Assembly: GCA_003282205.1 (NCBI GenBank)
Contig: QBZW01000006.1
Location: 1 to 64,000 of the forward strand
Reading direction: 5' to 3'
Origin: Pelagibacteraceae bacterium AG-337-G04
Lineage (GTDB): Bacteria > Pseudomonadota > Alphaproteobacteria > Pelagibacterales > Pelagibacteraceae
Length of the DNA stretch: 64,000 nt
A program made the translations under genes and the position numbers. Of this stretch, positions 18,054 to 26,553 are shown piece by piece. Every line of letters begins with the position of its first letter. Position 1 is the stretch's first letter. The notes below the pieces were generated by a model that saw nothing but the letters and a program-made list of their open reading frames with translations, ran no database searches and was not told where the DNA came from.

Positions 18054-18998
18054 TTAATATTTTACTTTATCTAAAATATTCCCATCTACGCCGTGTAAAT
18101 AATAACCTTGATTATCTTTTGTCCAATCTCTGGTTGAACAACTCGGTCCAAATCTTGTCTTCCAACTATATTTTCCAGCTTTTTTTAATTTATTTATGAT
18201 CTTTAAATATTTCGGGTGTTTATATTTACCAAGCTCAAATAAACAAAATACTTTATATGGATCATATGGATCTTCTTTCGTTGGTGTTAGGTAAACCGAG
18301 TCCATAAATTGTGGACACATATCTATATCGTGCGCGTAAATTTTTCCAATTTTAGGACTACTAGGATCTACTGAATTTAACATTGTCCTTAAGTCTCTAT
18401 TTGTATAATGATTATTTTTTATCCCTGGTATACAATTTGTTCCCATCCCTTGGGTATGAAGTAATTCATGTAATGCAATTGCAGCCTTTCTCTTGTCAGT
18501 TCTAACAGATTTATTTCTTAAGAATATTGAACCAAATCCTACTCCTGCCTCTCCACCATCGACACTACCGATATCAGCGAAATTAAAATACATTTTTTTA
18601 TTATTTGTTTGACCTTTTTTTTTATATAAGAATGGCGTTATGTCATTATTTGCCCATTTATGAAGATCTTTAAAATTTTTATCCAATCTTACAAAAGTAA
18701 TATCTAACTTTCCATCTGATCTGTAATCTAACTTATATTTTCGAGAAACCCCGTCACTTTTTTTATTCTTACTAGTAGAAATTTCCATCCATTCATTCAT
18801 CATCAAGATAATTTCTTCCATTTTCCCATTGATATCCCATTCTCTATCCTCACTATCTTTTGCTAAAACATAATTAAAATGAATTTGATAATCATCTGTC
18901 ACATCTGGTTGATCTTCAAAAAACCTACCTGGTTTTTCATCTGATGCAAAAACAGCATTTGAAAATAAGGAGAGAACTATTATTAGTATTTTAATCAT
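18054..18998 (-). CDS. Exported HExxH protein, unknown family, copy C (314 aa)
   Basis: This is the shortest paralogue and consists almost wholly of the shared core. The signal peptide is about 1-19, then GRFFEDQPDVTDD (24-36), DGKLDITFVRL (95-105), SVDGGEAGVGFGS (145-157), HELLHTQG (177-184), H223, C228P, DSVYLTPT (233-240) and DPYDPY (243-248). Cysteines 189, 228, 252 and 287 align with those of copies A and B. Position 187, where metzincins place the third His or Asp, is Thr. The start overlaps the upstream unknown gene by 4 bp. The family appears to be a new zincin-like family; the call rests on conservation between the three copies, not on a known relative. Confidence 0.8.
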   Translation of the reverse strand: MIKILIIVLSLFSNAVFASDEKPGRFFEDQPDVTDDYQIHFNYVLAKDSEDREWDINGKMEEIILMMNEWMEISTSKNKKSDGVSRKYKLDYRSDGKLDITFVRLDKNFKDLHKWANNDITPFLYKKKGQTNNKKMYFNFADIGSVDGGEAGVGFGSIFLRNKSVRTDKRKAAIALHELLHTQGMGTNCIPGIKNNHYTNRDLRTMLNSVDPSSPKIGKIYAHDIDMCPQFMDSVYLTPTKEDPYDPYKVFCLFELGKYKHPKYLKIINKLKKAGKYSWKTRFGPSCSTRDWTKDNQGYYLHGVDGNILDKVKY

Positions 18999-19585
18999 TT
19001 AGATATATTTTTATCATTTAATTCTATCATCGCTTTTCCTGGGGTAAAAGTATAATCGTTATCATCCATTAATTTTCCATTTTTCATATTATATAATTTC
19101 CAATTAAATTTAATACCGCTATTTTGTTTTTTTCCTAATTTTAAAATTGTTAATTCAATTTTTCTAGGTTTGCCTCCAGAAGATCCTTCGAAAGATCTAG
19201 TTTCTCCTTCTTTCCAAACTCCTAAAGGAAATTTACATCCATTTTTAATTACTCTTCCACCACGCCTACTATCCCAAATTCTACCAATGCATTGTCCGTC
19301 ATTTGTTATGGTGAATAGCTGAGTTTTAAGTCCACTTTGTCCTTTTCTTGTTCTTTTATAAACTTTAATTTTTTCACCAGTATCTGGATGGTTCCAGTTC
19401 TCAGGGCCTACAATTTTCTTTTTTTTCTTTTCACCAAATACCAAATTAGCTTTTGTAAATTTAATTTCGGTATCATTTCTAATTTTACCACCCGTAAATA
19501 ACTCTAAAGGTATAAATTTTTCGAATGCGTGAGAGAATTGAGGAAATAAAGTTAAAATTATTAAGCTAATGAAAATCTTTTTCAT
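18995..19585 (-). CDS. Exported hypothetical protein (196 aa)
   Basis: This is an unrecognised exported protein. The signal peptide covers about 1-20 (ending FSHA). The mature part is basic and likely beta-rich, with two cysteines (in GQCIGRIWD and NGCKFPLG) that could form one disulfide. It contains no visible catalytic motif. Four-bp overlaps on both sides, with the esterase-like gene before and copy C after, place it firmly inside the seven-gene exported operon, so it may be a structural or inhibitor-like partner of the enzymes there. That role is only suggested by context. Confidence 0.72.
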   Translation of the reverse strand: MKKIFISLIILTLFPQFSHAFEKFIPLELFTGGKIRNDTEIKFTKANLVFGEKKKKKIVGPENWNHPDTGEKIKVYKRTRKGQSGLKTQLFTITNDGQCIGRIWDSRRGGRVIKNGCKFPLGVWKEGETRSFEGSSGGKPRKIELTILKLGKKQNSGIKFNWKLYNMKNGKLMDDNDYTFTPGKAMIELNDKNISK

Positions 19586-20532
19586 TTAAAATATTTTACT
19601 ATTTCTGGAAAATATTCACTCATACATGGACTTGAGTTTACATGATGTCCAAAAGGAGTCCAACTTTTACAAGATTTTCCATTTATTTTCCAATTGTCCT
19701 TTTTTCCAGGTGTTTCAATAAATTTAATAGTTTTTATTTCTTTTAACCATTCACTATGCTCTCCGTCATAAGGGTCATCATTGTTATGTATCACTACAGC
19801 TTTAAGATTTTTATTACTTTGAATTTCATCAATGATTTTTGATCTAAATATCCAGAATGCTTCAGCACAAGGATACTTACCTTTTTCTTTAATAGGGCAT
19901 TTCCAATTTTCATTTTTGAGCCATTTTTTTCTTCCTTTCTCTGTTGCAATATCGTACTTTGTTAACTTGCCACAACAGGCAGGATGATAAGCGATAGCAC
20001 CTCTAACTTTGTCAGGATGTCTTGCTGTATACAAAAGAGATGCATAACCTCCATTAGATTGTCCTGTCATGATTATGTTTTTAGGTTTGATACCTTGTGA
20101 ATAAAAGTTTTCGTTAATTTCATTTATTAAATCGATTTTTTTTTCTATTTTTGTTTTTCCAGGATATTCACCTACAGGAAAAGCTTTCCATTTAGTTTTA
20201 TTTTTCCTATCTTTATAAGCGTCTCCATACAATGGTTTTGTGTTAACTACATAAAGATAACTGTATTTTGTTCCAAAATCTTCTTTTGTTAGTTTAATTG
20301 CATTTTTTATATATTTTTCAGTAAAGACACAGTCAGATTTACTTGCCTTATCAGCAGCTCCGCCATGATGAAACATGAAAATTAGAGTATTTTCTGGATC
20401 TTCAAATTTTATAGTTTTGCTAAAATTAAATTTATCGTCAACAAATCCAGTTTCATTTATGCATTTACGCTCATCGTCTGCAAAAATATTAGTTGAAAAT
20501 AAAGCTATTAAAATTATCAGGATTAATTTCAT
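19582..20532 (-). CDS. Exported esterase/depolymerase-like hydrolase
   Basis: First gene of the exported operon. The 316-residue protein has a signal peptide (about 1-18). Its fold resembles polyhydroxybutyrate depolymerase and feruloyl esterase-like alpha/beta hydrolases: FMFHHGGAADK (52-62) as oxyanion region, GQSNGG with Ser159 as nucleophile, Asp252/253 in HNNDDPYDG, and GHH with His296/297 near the C-terminus. Cysteines in YHPACCGK and elsewhere suit the periplasm or exterior. It is separated by 75 bp from the upstream gamma-carbonic anhydrase gene, and this gap probably holds the operon's promoter, although I see no convincing boxes. The substrate (polyester, esterified polysaccharide or other) is unknown. 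Confidence 0.8.
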   Translation of the reverse strand: MKLILIILIALFSTNIFADDERKCINETGFVDDKFNFSKTIKFEDPENTLIFMFHHGGAADKASKSDCVFTEKYIKNAIKLTKEDFGTKYSYLYVVNTKPLYGDAYKDRKNKTKWKAFPVGEYPGKTKIEKKIDLINEINENFYSQGIKPKNIIMTGQSNGGYASLLYTARHPDKVRGAIAYHPACCGKLTKYDIATEKGRKKWLKNENWKCPIKEKGKYPCAEAFWIFRSKIIDEIQSNKNLKAVVIHNNDDPYDGEHSEWLKEIKTIKFIETPGKKDNWKINGKSCKSWTPFGHHVNSSPCMSEYFPEIVKYFK

Positions 20533-20607
20533 CTCTAGAAATTTTTGAAATCTTTATATAAATTATATGTGCACCAAGTTCTTTTCTTTTTAATTTTTTT
20601 CATTTTT

Positions 20608-21120
20608 TTAAAATATAGATTTTGAATATTTTTTCCAGTTTTCTTGATATCTAATAGCATTTTGTTTTACTGCTTCAATTTCATCATCAGTTAACTGACG
20701 AATAATTTTTCCAGGTGAACCCATTACTAACGAGTTATCAGGAATTTCCTTGTTCTCTGTAATTAATGATTTTGCACCAATAATACAATTCTTTCCAATT
20801 TTGGCTTTATTAAGTACAACAGCCCCTATTCCAATTAAAGAGTTGTCATCAATTGTACAACCATGGAGCATTACCAAATGACCTATAGTTACATTCTTTC
20901 CAATTTTTAATGGATAACCTGGGTCCGTATGTAAAACACTTCCATCTTGAACGTTTGATCCTTCACCTAAATGAATGTTTTCAATATCTCCTCTTAATGT
21001 TGCATTAAACCAAACACTAGAGTTTTTTTCTAATGTTACATCACCTATTATAACAGCGTTAGGTGCTACCCAATTTTCGCCAAGGTTTTTTGGTTTTTTA
21101 TCTTTTAAATCGTAAAACAT
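20608..21120 (-). CDS. Gamma-carbonic anhydrase family protein
   Basis: A 170-residue left-handed beta-helix protein built from hexapeptide repeats. The three His residues that bind metal in gamma-class carbonic anhydrases are in place: H64 (SVLHTDPG), H81 and H86 (GHLVMLHG). The N-terminal GDVTLEKNSSVWFNATLRGD block is also typical. The enzyme would hydrate CO2 in the cytoplasm; many members (YrdA/PaaY type) have weak or other activity. It is divergent from the thioredoxin-like gene with a 20-bp gap, and upstream of the exported operon on the same strand. Confidence 0.92.
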   Translation of the reverse strand: MFYDLKDKKPKNLGENWVAPNAVIIGDVTLEKNSSVWFNATLRGDIENIHLGEGSNVQDGSVLHTDPGYPLKIGKNVTIGHLVMLHGCTIDDNSLIGIGAVVLNKAKIGKNCIIGAKSLITENKEIPDNSLVMGSPGKIIRQLTDDEIEAVKQNAIRYQENWKKYSKSIF

Positions 21121-21140
21121 AAATTATAAGGTCTTTTATC

Positions 21141-21692
21141 ATGGCATTAACTAAAACACCAATATGTGACTTCGGCAAAAAAGCTTATAACTTTGAACTT
21201 AAATCTATAGATAATAAAATAGTTTCCTTAAATGATGTGAAGGGAGAAAATGGAACACTTATAATGTTTATCTGTAATCACTGTCCTTATGTTTTAGGAG
21301 TTATAAAAAATATTGTCGAAGATTGCAAAGAGTTAGAAAATGATGGAATTAAATCCATAGCAATAATGTCAAATGATCCAAAAAGATATGAGGAAGACTC
21401 ATTTGATAATATGGTTAAATTTTCAAAAAATTATGATTTTAATTTTCCATATGTAATTGATGAAACTCAAGAAGTAGCAAAAGCATATAGTGCAGTTTGC
21501 ACACCTGATTTTTTTGGTTACAACAAAGACCTTGAGCTACAATACAGAGGAAGAATTAGAGAATTAAAAAATTTAAAGCCTATTGAGACTGGTGATAGTG
21601 AGCTTAAAAAAGCTATGAAAATGATTGCACAATCTAATAATGGTCCAAAGGAACAATTTCCTAGCATGGGCTGCAGTATTAAATGGTTTTAA
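21141..21692 (+). CDS. Thioredoxin-family redox protein (AhpC/TSA-like)
   Basis: A 183-residue thioredoxin-fold protein. The active-site CxxC is C45-N-H-C48 followed by Pro49, within FICNHCPYV, and lies after the strand that starts the fold. A cis-Pro-type segment CTPDFFGYN follows near residue 115, and the family's insertion between strands is present. No signal peptide is visible, so it is cytoplasmic. Members of this subgroup are often annotated as alkyl hydroperoxide reductase/thiol antioxidant-like. The glycosyltransferase gene begins 6 bp after the stop, making a likely operon of unrelated functions. Confidence 0.88.
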   Translation: MALTKTPICDFGKKAYNFELKSIDNKIVSLNDVKGENGTLIMFICNHCPYVLGVIKNIVEDCKELENDGIKSIAIMSNDPKRYEEDSFDNMVKFSKNYDFNFPYVIDETQEVAKAYSAVCTPDFFGYNKDLELQYRGRIRELKNLKPIETGDSELKKAMKMIAQSNNGPKEQFPSMGCSIKWF

Positions 21693-21698
21693 TAACCT

Positions 21699-22781
21699 AT
21701 GTATTTAGTCATAACTAGATCCTTTCCACCTGAATTAGGGGGTATGCAAAACCTAATGTGGGGACTTGCGAGATCTCTATCAAAACTAAAACTTATAAAA
21801 GTTTTTGCAGATTATCATGAAAATCACGAAGAGTTTGATAAATCAGTTTCATTTTCAATAGAAAGAGTAAGTGGAATGAAGCTCATTAGAAAATATCGAA
21901 AATCTTATTTAATCAATGACTATCTTGCAAATAATAAAAATATAGAATGTTTAATTGCTGATCATTGGAAAAGTTTAGAGCTAGTTAAAACAAATAAAAA
22001 AAAAATTTGTTTAATTCATTCAAAGGAAATAAATCATCCAAAAGGTTCTGGATTAAATAAAAAAGCCTTATCAGTTTTAAACAATGTTGATTATGTAGTT
22101 GCCAATTCAAATTACACAAAAAACTTAGCTATAGATCTAGGATTAGAAGAAAAAAAAATAGTTGTTATAAATCCAGGAATTGATCCAGTAGTTGAAATTC
22201 CAAAAAAATATTTAGATGAAGCTGAAGAAATATTAAAAGGTAAAAAAAATAAACTAATTACAGTTTCAAGATTTGATAAAAGAAAAAATCATGAAAAAGT
22301 AATTATGGCAGTAAGAAACTTAAAAGAAATTTATCCAAATATTAATTATACCTGCGTTGGTTATGGAGATGAAGAGGAAAAATTAAAAAAATTAGTTGTA
22401 GAGCTTAAATTAGAGGATCAAGTCACTTTCTTAAAAGATATACCAGTAGATTTAAAAAATGCTCTTATTGCTAAATCAGATATTTTTGTAATGCCATCTA
22501 TAATTCACAAAAAATCTGTGGAAGGTTTTGGTATAGCTTATATTGAAGCTGCTCAATATGGCATTCCTTCAATTGGTGGTAAAGATGGAGGAGCTTCAGA
22601 TGCTATAATTCATGAAAAAACTGGCTTGATATGTGATGGTAATCAACTAGATGATATTTACTCAAGCATAGACAATCTCTTTAAAGAAAATAAATATTTA
22701 GAATATGGAAAAGAAGCAAAAAATAATTCGGTAAATTTTCTTTGGGACAAGGTAATTGAAAAATATAAGAAAATCTTATAA
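21699..22781 (+). CDS. GT4-family glycosyltransferase
   Basis: A 360-residue retaining glycosyltransferase with the GT-B fold. The N-terminus has FPPELGGMQNLMWGLARSL (Gly-rich acceptor/nucleotide loop). The C-terminal domain has the GT4 pattern: VSRFDKRKNHEKV, YTCVGYGDEEEKL, and the donor-site motif EGFGIAYIEAAQYGIPSIGGKDGG, where the EX7E glutamates are in EGFGIAYIE. It would add a sugar to a lipid or polysaccharide at the cytoplasmic face of the membrane. The next gene (small membrane protein) starts 9 bp later. Confidence 0.92.
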   Translation: MYLVITRSFPPELGGMQNLMWGLARSLSKLKLIKVFADYHENHEEFDKSVSFSIERVSGMKLIRKYRKSYLINDYLANNKNIECLIADHWKSLELVKTNKKKICLIHSKEINHPKGSGLNKKALSVLNNVDYVVANSNYTKNLAIDLGLEEKKIVVINPGIDPVVEIPKKYLDEAEEILKGKKNKLITVSRFDKRKNHEKVIMAVRNLKEIYPNINYTCVGYGDEEEKLKKLVVELKLEDQVTFLKDIPVDLKNALIAKSDIFVMPSIIHKKSVEGFGIAYIEAAQYGIPSIGGKDGGASDAIIHEKTGLICDGNQLDDIYSSIDNLFKENKYLEYGKEAKNNSVNFLWDKVIEKYKKIL

Positions 22782-22790
22782 AATTTATTC

Positions 22791-23213
22791 GTGATAGATA
22801 AATTTAATAATATTTGGTATTTGCTTATATTCTTAGTGCACTTCATTGGTATTGGTGCTTATGCATACCAAACAATCTTTCAGACTAGGAAATTTTGTAC
22901 AAAGTTTGAAATAGATGATACTGCATTTACAATTGTGAGATTTGTTGGAGCAATGTTTTTAGGACAAGTAATTATGGCTCTTTATATATTGTTTTTAAGA
23001 AGAAATGGTGTTGTTGCTGCAGGATCATTTTTTAATTTAGTTTTCTTAACGAATTTATGTATATATTTGGTAAATTCTTATTCTATTCTAATAGATAAAA
23101 CTGGCATCAAGTCCCCAGAGAAATCCAGAGAAGGAATTATTGCTCCTATATTTTTCTCTGCTACTAGTGCAATTTTATGCTATGGGCTTGCAGACAAAAT
23201 ATACGCTTATTAA
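22791..23213 (+). CDS. Membrane protein of unknown function (140 aa)
   Basis: A small integral membrane protein with four hydrophobic segments (about residues 8-28, 45-65, 75-95 and 115-135) and no recognised motif. The GTG start at 22791 is the first in-frame start, 9 bp after the glycosyltransferase stop. It converges with the flavin oxidase gene across a 4-bp gap. A role linked to the glycosyltransferase is possible only by position. Confidence 0.7.
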   Translation: MIDKFNNIWYLLIFLVHFIGIGAYAYQTIFQTRKFCTKFEIDDTAFTIVRFVGAMFLGQVIMALYILFLRRNGVVAAGSFFNLVFLTNLCIYLVNSYSILIDKTGIKSPEKSREGIIAPIFFSATSAILCYGLADKIYAY

Positions 23214-23217
23214 ATAA

Positions 23218-24567
23218 TCAAACAAAATTTAAAACTTCTTTTGCTACTCTTGCACCGCTTCTATCAGCTCCGTGGACTGTTCCATAATTTTTTGCTGTAG
23301 CTTCTCCTGCAAAAAAAAGTTTGTCTGCAACTGAAGTTTTAATATTCTTTCTTAAATCGGCCTTTCCTGGAGTTGCAGAAGCCCAGGAACCCAAGACAAA
23401 TGGATTTTTTCCCCAACTCGTCATATGTCCCTTTACATAAAATTTATCAAAGTCAGATCCAAAAGTATCTCTTAAGGTTTGTAAAACAAAATCTACACCA
23501 GCCTTACTACCTTCTTTTTCTAAATCTTTTGCAAATTCTCCTCCCACATCAAAATATGATATTTTAGAATCATGTAAATTCATTGTTGAGCAATATCCCT
23601 CGGGGGATTTCAATCCTTTGGTTTTAATCTTAGTGCTAAAATACATGTCTGGTTTTACCTTATATTCTTTATAAAAATCTTCCGTTAACTGTAATGTTAC
23701 GTGATTATAAAGTGAGCAGGCAAATGCATCATAAGCCTCATACTTTTCAAGAGGTAGTGCTGGAGTAAATTTGATTTTTCCTGAATTAAATGCTGAGGTT
23801 GATACTGTTATAACGCAAGCTTTGGCACTTATGGTTCCTTTGTTTGTAATTACCTTAACACCACTGCCATCCCATTTAACTTCATTAACGGTTGTTTGAA
23901 GTTGAACAGGCACATTTTGTCTATAATGAGCAAGTAAAGCTCCATATCCTTGTTTAACAAAGCCGTCACCACCTTGACTGCCTTCTCCATAGCTTTCCCA
24001 ATTAAGTTTTCCATCGGCAGCTGTATATTTATAAATTTCTTTTCCAGACTCACATAAGAATCTTAAATGATGCGCAGTAGCAAACCACTCATTTTCTAAC
24101 CATTTTTCTTTCACTTTATTACTTACGGGAATATCCTCTTTTGTTTTACTTTTAAGGTTTCCTAATTTTTTATACATTCCATAAAGTTTCATTCCTTTTA
24201 CTTTTTTTTGACCATCATAAATCATGACTTTGTCTGGATCTCTATAAACATCAAATATATCTTTTTGTTTTTTTCCATATTTTGCAATTTGATTATGATT
24301 AAAATTATGTAACCAATGAGCTCCAAGATCATAAGGGACACCAAATATCGATGTATTTGTGAAACATCGTCCACCTTTCCTACTCATAGCATCAACACAT
24401 AATACAGATTTTCCTTTTTTCATAAGCTCAGCTGTGACTGATAATCCTGAGGAACCGCCTCCAATAACAACAACATCTGGATTTGATTGTGAAAATGAAA
24501 TTTTTGGTATTGCTGTAAATGCTAATGCTGATAGTGAAGTTTTTAAAAATTGTCTTCTAGATATCAT
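23218..24567 (-). CDS. Tat-exported FAD amine-oxidase-like protein
   Basis: A 449-residue flavoprotein of the amine oxidase / phytoene desaturase superfamily. A twin-arginine signal SRRQFLKTSLSALAF (3-17) directs the folded protein to the periplasm. The dinucleotide-binding GGGSSGLSVTAELMKKG begins near residue 37, followed by a GGRCFT motif. The C-terminal FAD motif LFFAGEATAKNYGTVHGADRSG closes the site. Its start overlaps the tctA stop by 4 bp, so it is translationally coupled to the tricarboxylate transporter operon. This suggests that the substrate imported, or one competing for it, is oxidised in the periplasm. The substrate class (amine or other) is not known. Confidence 0.88.
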   Translation of the reverse strand: MISRRQFLKTSLSALAFTAIPKISFSQSNPDVVVIGGGSSGLSVTAELMKKGKSVLCVDAMSRKGGRCFTNTSIFGVPYDLGAHWLHNFNHNQIAKYGKKQKDIFDVYRDPDKVMIYDGQKKVKGMKLYGMYKKLGNLKSKTKEDIPVSNKVKEKWLENEWFATAHHLRFLCESGKEIYKYTAADGKLNWESYGEGSQGGDGFVKQGYGALLAHYRQNVPVQLQTTVNEVKWDGSGVKVITNKGTISAKACVITVSTSAFNSGKIKFTPALPLEKYEAYDAFACSLYNHVTLQLTEDFYKEYKVKPDMYFSTKIKTKGLKSPEGYCSTMNLHDSKISYFDVGGEFAKDLEKEGSKAGVDFVLQTLRDTFGSDFDKFYVKGHMTSWGKNPFVLGSWASATPGKADLRKNIKTSVADKLFFAGEATAKNYGTVHGADRSGARVAKEVLNFV

Positions 24568-26060
24568 TTTTTTATTATAGTTTTATAAAAATGCCATACA
24601 ACTATTAAAATAGTTGTTAAAAGAATACATAAAGTAAGTGTTCTGTCCCAAAGAAACTCCCATGATCCGTTACTTAATAGCAAAGATCGTCTCAAATTTT
24701 CTTCCATTAATCCTCCTAAAACAAAAGCTAGTATTAGAGGTGGCATAGGAAAATCATATAGTCTTAAAAATGTTGCAACAACTGCAATTCCAATCATTAA
24801 ATAAATATCAAAGTTATTAAATGACATTACATAAATTCCAGTAATAGAAAAAAATAGGATTAAAGGTATTAGATAATTTTTTGGCACTGCTAGAATTCTA
24901 GCTATATAAGGAATAAGAGGTAAATTCAAAATTAATAAGATTACCATTCCTATGTACATAGACATAATGATCGACCAAAATATTTCTGGATTAGTCATAT
25001 ACAGTCTTGGACCAGGCTGGACACCAAATCCTAATAAAGCTCCCAACATAACCGCAGTGGTACCACTTCCAGGTATACCTAAAGTAAGCATAGGTACAAA
25101 TGACCCAGAACAGGCTGCATTATTTGCTGTTTCTGGAGCTGATAAACCATTAACACTTCCTTTGCCAAATTTTTCTTTTTCTTCATCGTTAACAATATTT
25201 CTTTCCATTCCGTAAGCTAAAAAAGAAGCAATAGTAGCCCCTGCTCCTGGTAATACGCCAATTAAAAAACCAATTATTGAAGATCTAGGAATTGTCTTAT
25301 ACATTTTGGTTCTTTCTTCTTTGTTAATTTTAATTGAACCAAGTTCTGTTAATGATACTTGCTTAGCGGCGCTTGTTGGATCATTTTTTTTCAAGATTAT
25401 GGTTAAGGCCTCACTCATTGCGAAAGTTGCCATAACAACAAGAACAAAACTAATTCCATCTGTTAAATTCATATTGTTAAATGTAAATCTTGTAATATCA
25501 GATAAGCTATCTTGACCAACAGATGCTAACATTAATCCTAGAACAACCATCATCATAGCTTTTAAAAACTGCCCCTTTGAGGAAAAAGCAGCAATAGCTG
25601 TTAAACCTAAAATCATTAAAGCAAAATAATCTGGCGATCTAAATGATAAGCTTACTTTAGATAAACTTGGAGCCATAAATAACAAATATATTGCCGATAA
25701 CGTACCACCAGCAAATGAACTCCAAGCAGCAATTGCTAAAGCTTTTCCTGCTTTACCTTGTTGGGCCATTGGATAACCGTCAAATGATGTAGCAACTGTT
25801 CCTGGAACGCCAGGTGCATTTAATAATATTGATGATGTTGAACCTCCAAAAACAGCTCCATAATAAACACCTGCCATCAGGATCAGACCTGTTGCAGGAT
25901 CGAAACCATAAGTAATAGGTATCATTAAAGCAATTGCAGTCATTGGACCAAGTCCTGGCAGCATTCCAATTATTGTTCCAAAAAAACAACCAACCATCAC
26001 CATTAAGATATTTTGAAAAGTGAGAGCTGTTGTTAAACCAATTAAAATTCCTTCAATCAT
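24564..26060 (-). CDS. tctA: Tripartite tricarboxylate transporter, large permease TctA
   Basis: The large (about 12-TM, 498-residue) permease of a TTT-family secondary transporter. The family's glycine-rich repeats are clear: GTIIGMLPGLGPMTAIALMIP near residue 30 and IGFLIGVLPGAGATIASFLAYG near 260. APETANNAACSGSFVPMLTLGIPGSGTTAVMLGAL lies near 310-345. It overlaps tctB by 4 bp upstream and the Tat-exported flavin oxidase by 4 bp downstream. The substrate is not predictable; TTT systems import citrate, tartrate, terephthalate and many other carboxylates. Confidence 0.95.
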   Translation of the reverse strand: MIEGILIGLTTALTFQNILMVMVGCFFGTIIGMLPGLGPMTAIALMIPITYGFDPATGLILMAGVYYGAVFGGSTSSILLNAPGVPGTVATSFDGYPMAQQGKAGKALAIAAWSSFAGGTLSAIYLLFMAPSLSKVSLSFRSPDYFALMILGLTAIAAFSSKGQFLKAMMMVVLGLMLASVGQDSLSDITRFTFNNMNLTDGISFVLVVMATFAMSEALTIILKKNDPTSAAKQVSLTELGSIKINKEERTKMYKTIPRSSIIGFLIGVLPGAGATIASFLAYGMERNIVNDEEKEKFGKGSVNGLSAPETANNAACSGSFVPMLTLGIPGSGTTAVMLGALLGFGVQPGPRLYMTNPEIFWSIIMSMYIGMVILLILNLPLIPYIARILAVPKNYLIPLILFFSITGIYVMSFNNFDIYLMIGIAVVATFLRLYDFPMPPLILAFVLGGLMEENLRRSLLLSNGSWEFLWDRTLTLCILLTTILIVVWHFYKTIIKK

Positions 26061-26527
26061 CCCATAACTCCAATTGATTGTAGAAATGGATCTCTTAAAT
26101 AAATATCAAGAATACCATGAAGTAAATACATAAAGGCTGCCACGAAAGGAAAGGACAATAGAAACATTAAGACCCATCTTCTTTCTCCCAAGAAATAATA
26201 TGATGAAAATAGAAATAATGAAGTAGTTAAAAAATATCCAACTTTTAAAATTGTAGCTCCATAAATTATAGCAATTAAAATAAGTATCCCTGTTTTCTTG
26301 TATTCTAAATTTTTATGCTGGACTTTTATTGTATTAGGTTCTGGCAAAATTACTTTTAATCCTGAGAAAAAAAGCCCTGCATATCCTAAATAAATTGGAA
26401 ATGTTCTTGCATTAAAAGGTGCATTTTCATCAAATGCAAAAACTTGAATTTGGTATGCTGTATATAAATAAAATGCTGAAAATATAAAAAAGAGCAGTGA
26501 TATAACTTTTGTAGTATTTATATTCAC
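26057..26527 (-). CDS. tctB: Tripartite tricarboxylate transporter, small permease TctB
   Basis: The small 4-TM subunit (156 residues) of the TTT system. An N-terminal TM is followed by an APFNARTFPIYLGYAGLFFSG block that is typical of TctB, and three further hydrophobic segments follow. The start codon is GTG at 26525-26527 and lies inside one arm of a 10-bp inverted repeat, so the start is probably occluded in the folded message. It overlaps tctA by 4 bp. Confidence 0.9.
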   Translation of the reverse strand: MNINTTKVISLLFFIFSAFYLYTAYQIQVFAFDENAPFNARTFPIYLGYAGLFFSGLKVILPEPNTIKVQHKNLEYKKTGILILIAIIYGATILKVGYFLTTSLFLFSSYYFLGERRWVLMFLLSFPFVAAFMYLLHGILDIYLRDPFLQSIGVMG

Positions 26528-26533
26528 TGCTCT
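26491..26533 (-). promoter_or_regulatory. Inverted repeat covering the tctB start codon
   Basis: A perfect 10-bp inverted repeat (26491-26500 and 26524-26533, 23-nt loop). On the minus-strand message the 5' arm AGAGCAGTGA contains the GTG start of tctB and the 3' arm is codons 10-12. Pairing would hide the start. A smaller 6-bp hairpin (26540-26545 with 26552-26557) lies at the tctC stop. The likely effect is lower translation of TctB and TctA relative to TctC (inference). Confidence 0.6.
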
Positions 26534-26553
26534 AATTTAATAATCGTTAAAGA

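Noticed and set aside
14060..20532. Phage, toxin-antitoxin or CRISPR-linked defence island
   Set aside because: All seven products have export signals and none has nuclease, helicase, methyltransferase or toxin-antitoxin motifs. No direct repeat arrays, integrase or transposase genes are nearby.
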